A DNA stretch of 64,000 bases from Sulfuriflexus sp. (GTDB lineage: Bacteria > Pseudomonadota > Gammaproteobacteria > AKS1), in contig JAGLUW010000027.1 of NCBI GenBank assembly GCA_023134145.1, forward strand, positions 1-64,000, given 5' to 3'. The position numbers and the translations under genes were made by a program. A model generated the notes under the pieces. The model did not search any database, had not been told where the DNA came from, and saw only the letters and a list, made by a program, of their open reading frames with translations. Below are positions 37,866-46,598 of the stretch, one piece after another. Within the stretch, counting starts at the first letter, position 1, and each line of letters begins with the position of its first letter.

Positions 37866-37899
37866 TAATAAATCTTAGTGGTATTACTAATAAATCTTA
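37866..37899. promoter_or_regulatory. Two 12-base direct repeats, 22 bases apart
   Basis: TAATAAATCTTA occurs identically at 37866-37877 and 37888-37899; the second overlaps the smg stop codon. The 22-base period equals about two helical turns, as expected for a protein binding the same face of DNA. They lie 77-110 bases upstream of topA, in its probable promoter region. Confidence 0.5.
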
Positions 37900-38397
37900 A
37901 TGCAATAAAGAATAGTTCTCTTCAAAAACGAAATCTTCCATCCATGCATAGGCGGCTTCTTGTCCTGGCTGATTAAACAGCACCATAAGCACAACCCATT
38001 TGACGACATCGTGATCTATTTCGTCAGCTTCTAACGCCATGATCCGGTCGATGACCAATTCACGACTGTATTGATCTAATACACCGGCTTGTTCGAGATG
38101 TAAGATTAGGCCACGACATTCAACATCAATGCGCTCGGCTTCGTCATCGGTGTAGATGCGAATAGAGCGAGGGCGGTTAGACTTCTCAACGGGATCATTT
38201 TCCCGGAGTGTTGTGAGTCCTTCAAGCCAATCAAATGCCTTACTAATCTCGCCTTGGCCGAAACCGGCTTTGCTTAACTCAGTTTGCAGGGACTGTTGAT
38301 CCTGAGGTGGCTCAATATCATCCACCATATAATTTTCGAAAAGATAGACCAACACATCGAGTACATTTTCTTTCATAACTGCTTTCAGCTGCGGCAA
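37897..38397 (-). CDS. smg: Smg family protein (DUF494)
   Basis: A 166-residue helical protein of the Smg/DUF494 family (VLVYLFENYM at the start, then LEQAGVLDQYSRELVIDRIMAL). Function is not established; almost always encoded next to dprA and topA in gammaproteobacteria, as here. The start overlaps the dprA end by 13 bases, suggesting translational coupling. Confidence 0.93.
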   Translation of the reverse strand: MPQLKAVMKENVLDVLVYLFENYMVDDIEPPQDQQSLQTELSKAGFGQGEISKAFDWLEGLTTLRENDPVEKSNRPRSIRIYTDDEAERIDVECRGLILHLEQAGVLDQYSRELVIDRIMALEADEIDHDVVKWVVLMVLFNQPGQEAAYAWMEDFVFEENYSLLH

Positions 38398-39533
38398 TAC
38401 CTTCCGCCAGGAAGAGCCACAATAGATCCTTGTATTTCCAATGAGGATAGCATCGCTGAAACGCGCTCTGTCGTCAATCCGCTGCGCGAAATTAGTGTGT
38501 CAATGGCCACGGGATCGTGGTCGATATAAGCTAGTAATGGTTCATCTGGTTCTTGTTGAACAACGCTAGAAGGCTGATGGTTATTGGCCTCAAGCGGTTC
38601 GGCGAACGTTCCGAGCAGGCTAGCAAGCTCACTAACGATATCGTGGGTGGATTCTATTAAACAGGCGCCATTGCGAATTAGACGGTGGCAACCACGTACC
38701 AGTGGGTTGTGGATTGAGCCGGGCATGGCGAAGACCTCTCTACCCTGTTCGGCGGCAAGCCGAGCGGTGATGAGTGATCCGCTGCGTTTGGCAGCTTCAA
38801 TAACTAATACACCCACACTCATGCCACTAATAATGCGGTTACGTCGGGGAAAATTTGCGGCCAGTGGCGGAGTGCCGGGTGGAAACTCGCTAATAATGGC
38901 ACCTTGCTTGCGGATACGGCCGGCAAGTCTGGCATGACGTGCGGGATAAAGTCGATCCAGTCCGCTGCCAATGACTGCAATGGTTTTAGCGTTAGCATGC
39001 AAAGCGCCGCTATGGGCGGCGGCATCGATCCCCAGTGCCAGACCGCTATTAATAGTTAAACCGTGTTGGCTTAGTTCGCTTGCAAAGTTATGCGCGGCCT
39101 CTAAGCCAGATGCGGTTGGGTTGCGACTACCAACAATGCCGAGCTGAGGAAGTGATAGGTAGCTTGGATCACCGGCAACAAATAAGACCAAGGGAGGGTT
39201 CGGAATGGATTTGAGCAAATTTGGATAATCAGGATCAGTGAGATGAATAATATGGTGATCTGATTCTGCTGCCAACCAGATTAGGTCAGATTCGATGGCC
39301 TTATAATTAGGCGCACTGAATGCTGCTCGTAAATGTTCATTGCTGAGTTCTTTGGCATGCTCAAGTATGCCTGTGGCAGTATGAAATTGATCGAGCAATT
39401 TGTTAAGCGTTTTACAACCCAGTCGTGGGGTATGTAAAAGCGTTAGCCAAGCGACAAGTTCTTGATCAGGTTTTGCTTCGTGGTGATTTAGTACGGGATC
39501 GAATGTAGATCCGCATCCTTGCGGTTTCATCAT
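38385..39533 (-). CDS. dprA: DNA processing protein DprA
   Basis: A 382-residue single-strand DNA-binding protein that loads RecA on incoming DNA during natural transformation. The Rossmann-like core is visible (LGIVGSRNPTASGLEAAHNFA, SGLALGIDAAAHSGAL, AVIGSGLDRLYPARH) and the C-terminal winged helix (PVAIDTLISRSGLT). N-terminal HhH-like region present. dprA alone does not prove competence. 63 bases after the LysM gene. Confidence 0.95.
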   Translation of the reverse strand: MMKPQGCGSTFDPVLNHHEAKPDQELVAWLTLLHTPRLGCKTLNKLLDQFHTATGILEHAKELSNEHLRAAFSAPNYKAIESDLIWLAAESDHHIIHLTDPDYPNLLKSIPNPPLVLFVAGDPSYLSLPQLGIVGSRNPTASGLEAAHNFASELSQHGLTINSGLALGIDAAAHSGALHANAKTIAVIGSGLDRLYPARHARLAGRIRKQGAIISEFPPGTPPLAANFPRRNRIISGMSVGVLVIEAAKRSGSLITARLAAEQGREVFAMPGSIHNPLVRGCHRLIRNGACLIESTHDIVSELASLLGTFAEPLEANNHQPSSVVQQEPDEPLLAYIDHDPVAIDTLISRSGLTTERVSAMLSSLEIQGSIVALPGGRYCRS

Positions 39534-39555
39534 GATTCAAGGCCTCCTTGCCTTG

Positions 39556-39575
39556 CCAGACAGTGACCCGTCTGG
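39556..39575. terminator. Small hairpin between lysM gene and dprA
   Basis: CCAGAC and GTCTGG form a 6-bp stem around an 8-base loop. An AT-rich stretch lies on the lysM side only, so for the minus-strand genes no T-run follows. It may be a weak terminator or attenuator; role uncertain. Confidence 0.3.
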
Positions 39576-39596
39576 AACTAATTTTAATTTATTTCT

Positions 39597-40658
39597 TTAA
39601 AGTTCTGGTGGGTTGCGCACTGCATCCAATGTATGAAGTGGACTAGTTGCATCCATGACTAAGCCAAAGCTGACTTTTTCAAATACGCGAAAAATCAATA
39701 CGGTGCCTGAGCGTTCATCAGGTAGTTTTACTTTGTCACCACGTTCCGGTGAAATATTATCAAAAACTGTTTTACCGCGTGTATAAACAGCGAGAACAGC
39801 ACCAATATCAAGTTGTTCACGACTACCGGCATCTATCACAACGATTTGATGCTGACCAATTTGTGCGACACCATCAACAACAGAAATAAGCGTTGCATCA
39901 ACCTTGCCACGAGGAGCATGTGGCATGAAGTTTTCGCTGACATCATCATCAGCTAAAGGCAGTAATCGATCACCCGCTTGAGACTCACGTTCAGTGCTCG
40001 TGATTAGGAGTGTTGATATTTCACCAAATCGTGCGACAGTAGTTTCACCAACATATAAAGCTTCATAACCAAGAATTTCTGGTTTGTCGGGCTTCTTATC
40101 CGGATAATGTTTTTTATATACATCGCCCGGACGGAAGATACTGTAGTTCGCTTTGCCTTCTTCTTTCAGGCCGCGAACGTAAAGCCGATCACCTGCACCA
40201 GCAACAACATGTTCATCAGCCGGTTGCACAACATAAGGCGCTGCTTGTAATTCTTTCTCACCAACGGCAAGAGGTTTTGAAAGGAACTGTTGAATAGCAT
40301 CTAACGGGATAGTTGGAATGGCACGATCAATACGTTCTTTACGTAGACCCGGTGATAATTTTACGGTTGGGTGGCCACGTTTAGTGATCTTAATAATCGG
40401 TGCACCATTCACATCGTATGACAAAGTTAACTCATCTCCAGGATAAATCAGGTGCGGATTTTTTACCTGCGGGTTAACATGCCATACATCGGGCCAACGC
40501 CATGGGCTTTTGAGGAAGCGGCCGGCGATATCCCAGAGCGTGTCACCTTTAACAACCGTATAACGGTCTGGGTGAGATGGATTCAGGGTCGGTGGTGCTG
40601 CGAAGGCAATAGTTGCGAAACACAGCATCAGGAGCACAAGAAATTTTCTGGCTAACAT
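39597..40658 (-). CDS. Exported LysM-domain protein
   Basis: A 353-residue protein with a signal peptide (about 1-20, VLLMLCFATIAFA) and a LysM domain (about 31-78, YTVVKGDTLWDIAGRFLKSPWRWP), which binds peptidoglycan. The rest is a beta-rich domain of unknown function. Orthologues are regularly encoded beside dprA and divergent from def, as here. AAGGGA precedes the ATG. Confidence 0.9.
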   Translation of the reverse strand: MLARKFLVLLMLCFATIAFAAPPTLNPSHPDRYTVVKGDTLWDIAGRFLKSPWRWPDVWHVNPQVKNPHLIYPGDELTLSYDVNGAPIIKITKRGHPTVKLSPGLRKERIDRAIPTIPLDAIQQFLSKPLAVGEKELQAAPYVVQPADEHVVAGAGDRLYVRGLKEEGKANYSIFRPGDVYKKHYPDKKPDKPEILGYEALYVGETTVARFGEISTLLITSTERESQAGDRLLPLADDDVSENFMPHAPRGKVDATLISVVDGVAQIGQHQIVVIDAGSREQLDIGAVLAVYTRGKTVFDNISPERGDKVKLPDERSGTVLIFRVFEKVSFGLVMDATSPLHTLDAVRNPPEL

Positions 40659-40685
40659 GTGAGTCCCTTTTCTTATAATTTATTG

Positions 40686-40715
40686 GGTCGAGCCTGTTTG
40701 GATATGGCTTCGACC
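40686..40715. promoter_or_regulatory. Inverted repeat in lysM/def divergent region
   Basis: GGTCGAGCC and GGCTTCGACC form a 9-bp stem with one bulge and a loop of about 10 bases, 30 bases upstream of the LysM gene and about 120 upstream of def. Possible shared operator or leader hairpin. The remaining DNA in 40659-40836 shows no feature I can name. Confidence 0.3.
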
Positions 40716-40836
40716 GATACGTTTAACCAAACATAGCCCTGTATTGAGTATAGCGCAAGAGCCACGTTATCCAGTATGATCATTATCTTAGCAGTTTAAC
40801 CTATGTAAATACTAGAATTTGCGTGACCTAATTCAC

Positions 40837-41355
40837 ATGACGACATTAAATATACTGAAATATCCCGATCCACGCCTCAGAACCGTTGCAAAACCGGTTA
40901 ATGAGGTGACGAGTGCGACTCGGCAGCTGATCGACCAAATGTTTACCATTATGTACGCAGCGCCTGGTATTGGGCTGGCTGCGACGCAGGTTGATATGCA
41001 TGAACGTATCATCGTGATTGATATTTCAGTCGAAAAAGATCAGCCTTTAGTGCTCATTAATCCTGAAATTACAGCAAAAGACGGTGTTGAGGTACATGAG
41101 GAAGGCTGTTTATCTGTGCCCGGTATCTACGAAAAGGTGCAGCGTGCCGAGACGATTAAGCTGCAAGCCTTAGATCGTAATGGCAAATCCTTTGAAATAG
41201 AGGCCGATGGGCTACTCGCCGTGTGTATTCAGCATGAGATCGATCACCTTGAGGGGAGGATGTTCGTTGATTACCTTTCGCCGCTTAAACAAAATCGAAT
41301 AATAAAAAAACTTGAGAAAGATCAAAAGTTTGCTGACGAACATGTGGTTCTATAA
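40837..41355 (+). CDS. def: Peptide deformylase
   Basis: Removes the formyl group from nascent protein N-termini. Starting at the ATG 40837 gives 172 residues, the family norm. All three metal-site motifs are seen: [17 protein letters not shown] (Cys ligand) and QHEIDHLEG (two His ligands and catalytic Glu). fmt follows after 12 bases; the pair adds and removes the formyl group. Confidence 0.96.
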   Translation: MTTLNILKYPDPRLRTVAKPVNEVTSATRQLIDQMFTIMYAAPGIGLAATQVDMHERIIVIDISVEKDQPLVLINPEITAKDGVEVHEEGCLSVPGIYEKVQRAETIKLQALDRNGKSFEIEADGLLAVCIQHEIDHLEGRMFVDYLSPLKQNRIIKKLEKDQKFADEHVVL

Positions 41356-41367
41356 AGTTATATCTGC

Positions 41368-42336
41368 ATGCCTAAATCATTAAAAATCATATTCGCGGGA
41401 ACGCCAGATTTTGCTGTTCCTAGCCTGCAAAGCCTAATTGACTCACCTCACGATATTGTTGCGGTTTACACGCAGCCGGATCGTCCCGCTGGGCGTGGCC
41501 GCAAATTGACCGCAAGCCCCGTTAAACAGTGTGCAGAGCAAGTGGGTATTGCGGTTGAGCAACCGGAAAGTCTTAAGGATGAAGAAGCGCAGCAGTGTTT
41601 AGCTAATTATGAAGCCGATATCATGGTGGTGGTTGCTTATGGGCAGTTGTTACCGCCGGTTGTGTTGGCGATGCCACGTTTGGGATGCATCAATGTGCAT
41701 GCCTCTTTATTACCTCGTTGGCGCGGCGCGGCGCCGATTCAACGCGCCATTGTTGCTGGCGATAGCGAAACCGGTGTAACGATTATGCAAATGGCAAAAG
41801 GCTTAGATACCGGTGATATGTTGGCAAAAGTGACCACGCCAATTGAGCCAAATGAAACGGCAGCTGAATTACATGACCGCTTGGCACCTTTAGGTAACGA
41901 AGCATTGCTTGATGTGCTTACGCAATTACAAGACGGCACAGCGAATCCGCAAGTGCAGGATGAAGCACAAACTTGCTACGCAGCAAAGTTAAGCAAGGAT
42001 GAAGCTCCATTAGATTGGTGCGCAAAGGTTGAAGTAGTACAGCGTCAGGTCAGTGCGTTTAATCCTTTCCCTGTAGCGACTGCGCAGTTAGGTGAAGAGA
42101 CCTTGCGTATTTGGCGCAGCCAAATTTCAGATGAAATCACGACAGAAAAGTTTTCAGCAGGCGACATTATCCGTGCCGATAAAAAAGGTATCGCCGTGCA
42201 AACAGGTGCGGGTGTTTTAACTATTCTTGAGTTGCAGGCACCGGGAAAGAAACGACTCTCGGCAGCAGACTTTGTTAACTCTCGTCCCGCACTACGCGAA
42301 GCGGGAAACTGTTTTCAACTAGGTGAAAAATCATGA
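41368..42336 (+). CDS. fmt: Methionyl-tRNA formyltransferase
   Basis: Formylates initiator Met-tRNA with 10-formyl-THF. 322 residues. Opening IIFAGTPDFAVPSLQSL, catalytic-site segment INVHASLLPRWRGAAPIQRA, and C-terminal Fmt domain are intact. The rsmB start overlaps its stop (ATGA). Middle gene of def-fmt-rsmB. Confidence 0.97.
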   Translation: MPKSLKIIFAGTPDFAVPSLQSLIDSPHDIVAVYTQPDRPAGRGRKLTASPVKQCAEQVGIAVEQPESLKDEEAQQCLANYEADIMVVVAYGQLLPPVVLAMPRLGCINVHASLLPRWRGAAPIQRAIVAGDSETGVTIMQMAKGLDTGDMLAKVTTPIEPNETAAELHDRLAPLGNEALLDVLTQLQDGTANPQVQDEAQTCYAAKLSKDEAPLDWCAKVEVVQRQVSAFNPFPVATAQLGEETLRIWRSQISDEITTEKFSAGDIIRADKKGIAVQTGAGVLTILELQAPGKKRLSAADFVNSRPALREAGNCFQLGEKS

Positions 42337-43652
42337 GTGCTGGCGTCAATGTTCGAGCTCAAGCGGCGCGATGTGTCACAGCCGTTATTGGTGAACATGA
42401 ATCCTTAACCACGGCATTGGAGCTTTCTCGTTCGGTGGTTGCCCCTCGTGATATCGGTCTGCTTTATGAAATTAGTTTTGGTGTTATGCGCCACTATTAT
42501 CAGCTTTATGCCTTGGCTCGCTTACTGCTGAGCAAGAATCTTAAGCCACGCGACAAAGATGTTTTAGCATTGATTTTGGTCGGGCTATACCAACTTATTT
42601 ATATGCGTATTCCTAATCATGCGGCGTTGAATGAGACGGTGAGTGGCACTAAAAGTTTAAATAAACCTTGGGCGAGAGGCCTAGTAAATGCCTTACTTAG
42701 AAGGTATTTAAGAGAAAGTGAGGACTTACTTCAAAAGATAAGTGCTAAGCCAGAGGTTGATGCCGAGATGCCAGAATGGCTTGCGCAAAGAGTGAAAAAA
42801 GCATGGCCAGATGATTGGCCGCAAATCCGTGAGGCGAGTCAGTCTCATCCACCGATGACTCTGCGAGTAAATCGCGCCTGTGTGAATCGTGATGATTACC
42901 TTGAGTTATTAAAGTCTGAAGATTTATGGGCTGAAGCGATTGAATCAACGCCTGCTGGTTTGCAATTAGAAGTGCCAGTGAATGTTGATAAGTTACCTGG
43001 TTTTGAACAAGGTAAGGTATCGGTTCAAGATGCAGCGGCACAACTGGCCAGTGAATTATTGGCGCCGGTTGCAGGTGATCGGGTGCTGGATGCTTGCGCC
43101 GCACCAGGCGGCAAAACAGCCGCCCTGCTTGAACATGCCGCAGCCAATGGCGACAAGTTGAATGTCGTTGCATGGGATAACAGTGAGCAACGTTTAGAAC
43201 GATTGACGGATGGTTTAGCACGCTTATCACTAGAGGCTGAAGTGGCCTGTGTTGATGTCAGTGATGCCAGTGAAATGAATAGTGTTGAGGCATTTGATCG
43301 TATCTTGCTGGATGCACCTTGTAGTGCAACCGGTGTGATTCGCCGTCACCCAGATATTAAATTACTTCGTCGTGAAACCGATATTGTCACCTTGGCAAAA
43401 ACACAGGCAAAAATGCTTGATGTGCTTTGGTCAATCTTAAAACCAGGTGGGCAATTACTCTATGCTACTTGCTCTATTTTGCCTGATGAAAATGCTCAGC
43501 AAATCGAATCTTTCTTAGCCAGACAAGCCGATGCCAGTGAAGTTATTATTGAGGCTAACTGGGGTGCGGCACAAAAGCACGGTCGTCAAATTTTACCGGG
43601 CCAACAAGGTATGGATGGCTTTTATTACGCCTTGCTCGAAAAGGCACCTTAA
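42333..43652 (+). CDS. rsmB: 16S rRNA m5C967 methyltransferase
   Basis: Methylates C967 of 16S rRNA. 439 residues: N-terminal NusB-like domain (residues 1-140) and SAM-dependent MTase domain with DACAAPGGKTAALLEHA and the catalytic cysteines in LDAPCSATGVIRRHP and ATCSI. Length and architecture are standard. Overlaps fmt by four bases. Confidence 0.96.
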   Translation: MSAGVNVRAQAARCVTAVIGEHESLTTALELSRSVVAPRDIGLLYEISFGVMRHYYQLYALARLLLSKNLKPRDKDVLALILVGLYQLIYMRIPNHAALNETVSGTKSLNKPWARGLVNALLRRYLRESEDLLQKISAKPEVDAEMPEWLAQRVKKAWPDDWPQIREASQSHPPMTLRVNRACVNRDDYLELLKSEDLWAEAIESTPAGLQLEVPVNVDKLPGFEQGKVSVQDAAAQLASELLAPVAGDRVLDACAAPGGKTAALLEHAAANGDKLNVVAWDNSEQRLERLTDGLARLSLEAEVACVDVSDASEMNSVEAFDRILLDAPCSATGVIRRHPDIKLLRRETDIVTLAKTQAKMLDVLWSILKPGGQLLYATCSILPDENAQQIESFLARQADASEVIIEANWGAAQKHGRQILPGQQGMDGFYYALLEKAP

Positions 43653-43740
43653 CCCGCGTCGTCGTGGTATAAAAGAACTATAAATAGACGGTAATAGATA
43701 AATAACCGCTAGGCCGATTAAAATAATAAATATTAGAATT

Positions 43741-44319
43741 ATGGTATCAGCAGATTCAACTGTAGTTTGTTCTTTCTTTCGCCAGTTTTATTTATTGGCG
43801 ATTTTGCTGTTATTGCTTCCTTACCAATTACAAGCAGCAGCAATTGAAATTGAATCTGCAAGTACTGAAAATAATCAAGGCGTATATCAGTTGAATGCAG
43901 ATATACGTTACGAGCTGAATGATGAGGTGCTTGATGCATTGAATAATGGCGTCACCATTACAATGCTAGTAACGATAAAGCTTGAACGACAACGTGCTTA
44001 TTTATGGAATGAGTCGATTGCCGAATTATTGCAACGTTATGAATTGAAGTACCACGCCTTGAGTGGCCAATACATTGTAAAAAAATTAGCCAAGGCTGAG
44101 CAGCAAAGTTATTTGTCATTATCCGCGGCGTTACGTGCATTAGGTAGCGTTCGAGAATTAGATCTTATCAAACAGGATGCGGTACAAAATTCTAAAAACA
44201 TGGTAGTTAAAATACACAGTGAATTAGATACCAATGCATTACCTGCACCATTGCGTCCGGTGGCATGGTTAGAGGGTTATTGGCAACTGAGTAGTGAGTG
44301 GTTTTCATGCCCGTTGTAA
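43741..44319 (+). CDS. DUF4390 exported protein
   Basis: A 192-residue protein with an N-terminal signal segment (about 15-32, LLAILLLLLPYQLQA) and a beta-rich DUF4390 domain (YQLNADIRYELNDEVLDALNNGV, WNESIAELLQRYELKYHALSGQY). Function unknown; the family is found directly upstream of the NtrY-like kinase in gammaproteobacteria. The kinase gene starts inside its last codons (13-base overlap from the ATG at 44307), suggesting coupling. Confidence 0.85.
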   Translation: MVSADSTVVCSFFRQFYLLAILLLLLPYQLQAAAIEIESASTENNQGVYQLNADIRYELNDEVLDALNNGVTITMLVTIKLERQRAYLWNESIAELLQRYELKYHALSGQYIVKKLAKAEQQSYLSLSAALRALGSVRELDLIKQDAVQNSKNMVVKIHSELDTNALPAPLRPVAWLEGYWQLSSEWFSCPL

Positions 44320-46505
44320 TTATTAAACGCTTAACGTCTGGTCCCTACGCCGCGGCACTGTTATCAATCTTATTGTTGTTATCACTTTATATAATGAGTG
44401 GAGCGACGGAAGACTCTGCCAGTTTTAACCAGCAGTATGTATACCTTTTAATTACGATATTGATCGGCCTAACCATGTTGGTGGTGATGATCGCCACGAA
44501 TGTAATACGCCTTTATAGACGCTATAAATTGGGTGAACCTGGAACACGGTTAACGACGCGTTTGTTGGTGTTGTTCGTCATTATTGCCGTTATTCCAGTC
44601 TGTGTTGTTTATTATTTTTCGGTAGATTTTTTACATCGTGGAATTGATAGTTGGTTTGATGTGCGCATTGAACAAGCACTGGATGATTCACTCGAATTAT
44701 CGCGTTCTTCATTAGATAGCCGGCTACGTGATCTATTAAGAACAACTGAACAGCTTGCTGTTGATGTGGCCGATGAATCTGAAGCATCTGCTATTTTACG
44801 TCTAGATGATTTACGTGAACGCAGTGGCGCAAGTGAAATGACTTTATTTGATGGCAATAGAATTGTTGCCTCAAGTAATAGCAAAGACGAAATTATTATT
44901 AATCCCAATCGTCCGGATGAAGCGATATTTAATGATATTGGTTTCGGTCGAAATTATGCTGGTTTGGATACGATTCGTGGTGTCGGTTTGCAAATTCGTA
45001 TCGTTGTACGTGTGCCATTGGTTCGTGCTGATCTTGGTGTGCGTTCTTTACAGGCCTTATATCCGTTCACAGCTCGACAACAAGAATTGGTTGATTCAGT
45101 ACAAGAGGCTTTTTCTTCTTATAACGAATTAGTTTATTTACGTAGCCCACTTAAATACAGTTTTACCTTAACCTTGACCTTGGCATTATTGCTGAGTGTT
45201 TTAAGTGCGGTCTGGGCCGCATTTTATACTGCACGTAAGTTGGTTGCGCCGATTACTGATTTGGCTGAAGGTACACAAGCTGTCGCATTGGGTGATTACA
45301 GTAAACGTCTACCCTTGCCCGCGAATGATGAATTGGGTTTCTTGGTTGAATCATTTAATCAAATGACACGGCGTATTGAACGCGCACGTAATGACGAGCA
45401 ACTTAGTCGTGACAAGGTTAATGAACAGCAAGCGTATCAGGCTTGTGTGTTGTCTAATTTAAGTTCGGGTGTGATTACGCTGGATGCGGAACAATGCTTA
45501 CAAACCTTTAATGATGCCGCGAGCCAAATTTTATCGATTGATTTAACGCAGCTTGAAGGTAAGTCGATTAAAGAGCTGGCTTCACAATATGCACGGCTCG
45601 GACGTTTTGTTGAGATTCTTTTAGAACAAATGCAAAAGCATCAGCAATGGAGTGAAGAGATCACTTTATTTGGTGCCGGTGGCCGACAAGTATTGGTGTG
45701 TCGTGGCGTGCCGATGACAGGTGCTCTTGAGGCCTCGGGTGATACCCTTATCGTTTTTGAAGACGTAACCAATCTGATGCAAGCACAACGTAATGCCGCA
45801 TGGGGTGAAGTCGCACGACGTTTAGCACATGAAATTAAGAACCCATTAACGCCGATTCAATTGTCAGCAGAACGTCTGCGGCATAAATATCTGGACACCA
45901 TGGATGCGGAATCGGCTGAGGTCTTAGATCGTGCAACCCATACGATTGTGCAGCAGGTTGAGGCTATGAAGGACATGGTTAACGCCTTTTCTGATTATGC
46001 CCGTGCGCCGCAAATCAAGCTTGAAGCGCTAAATTTGAATGCCTTGATAGATGAAGTGCTTGATTTATATAGAGACGATGAGTCTGATTTGAAGCTTAAT
46101 ATTTCCTTGGATCCGGTGATGCCGCATGTTGAAGCGGATGCAGGTCGTTTGCGTCAGTTATTGCATAACCTAATGAAGAACGCGATTGAGGCAATGCAGG
46201 ATGTAACTCAGCAGCCAGAAATTTCGATACGTACCTTATGTATGCAGGAATCGAATTGTCGCTATGTTGAATTACGTATTGAAGATAATGGTCCCGGTTG
46301 GCTAGGTGATAAAGAATCCGAGTTATTCGAACCCTATGTGACGAGTAAGCAAGGTGGCACCGGTTTGGGCTTGGCAATCGTGAAAAAGATTGTTGAAGAG
46401 CATGGTGGTATGGTGGCTGCTGAAGATCGCCCTGAGGGTGGCGCAAGGATCGTGATTAGGTTGCCAGTATTACATCGAGATGGACAAGATGATGCGAAGA
46501 AGTAA
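44307..46505 (+). CDS. NtrY-like membrane sensor histidine kinase
   Basis: A 732-residue kinase. N-terminal membrane segments (about 16-33, 45-68, 88-110) and one near residue 290; HAMP (RKLVAPITDLAEGTQAVALG), PAS domain (VLSNLSSGVITLD), HisKA with RLAHEIKNPLTPIQ (phospho-His), and HATPase with NLMKNAIEAM, DNGPGW and GTGLGLAIV. I start at the ATG 44307, three codons after a GTG with no better support. Encoded with its regulator and trkA-trkH; in other bacteria NtrYX senses nitrogen or redox state, but the link to potassium uptake here is positional only. Confidence 0.9.
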   Translation: MPVVIIKRLTSGPYAAALLSILLLLSLYIMSGATEDSASFNQQYVYLLITILIGLTMLVVMIATNVIRLYRRYKLGEPGTRLTTRLLVLFVIIAVIPVCVVYYFSVDFLHRGIDSWFDVRIEQALDDSLELSRSSLDSRLRDLLRTTEQLAVDVADESEASAILRLDDLRERSGASEMTLFDGNRIVASSNSKDEIIINPNRPDEAIFNDIGFGRNYAGLDTIRGVGLQIRIVVRVPLVRADLGVRSLQALYPFTARQQELVDSVQEAFSSYNELVYLRSPLKYSFTLTLTLALLLSVLSAVWAAFYTARKLVAPITDLAEGTQAVALGDYSKRLPLPANDELGFLVESFNQMTRRIERARNDEQLSRDKVNEQQAYQACVLSNLSSGVITLDAEQCLQTFNDAASQILSIDLTQLEGKSIKELASQYARLGRFVEILLEQMQKHQQWSEEITLFGAGGRQVLVCRGVPMTGALEASGDTLIVFEDVTNLMQAQRNAAWGEVARRLAHEIKNPLTPIQLSAERLRHKYLDTMDAESAEVLDRATHTIVQQVEAMKDMVNAFSDYARAPQIKLEALNLNALIDEVLDLYRDDESDLKLNISLDPVMPHVEADAGRLRQLLHNLMKNAIEAMQDVTQQPEISIRTLCMQESNCRYVELRIEDNGPGWLGDKESELFEPYVTSKQGGTGLGLAIVKKIVEEHGGMVAAEDRPEGGARIVIRLPVLHRDGQDDAKK

Positions 46506-46530
46506 GCTTGATTGTTGCGAAGCCACTTTG

Positions 46531-46566
46531 CGCGTTACAATGGTGACAGATAAAGAATGTAACGCG
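46531..46566. promoter_or_regulatory. 9-base perfect inverted repeat upstream of regulator gene
   Basis: CGCGTTACA (46531-46539) and TGTAACGCG (46558-46566) are exact inverted copies with an 18-base spacer, in the 93-base gap between the NtrY-like and NtrX-like genes. It may be a dimeric binding site, perhaps for the regulator itself, or a leader stem-loop. Confidence 0.5.
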
Positions 46567-46598
46567 GAAATATTAAAAATTAACGAAACCGTCCATTC

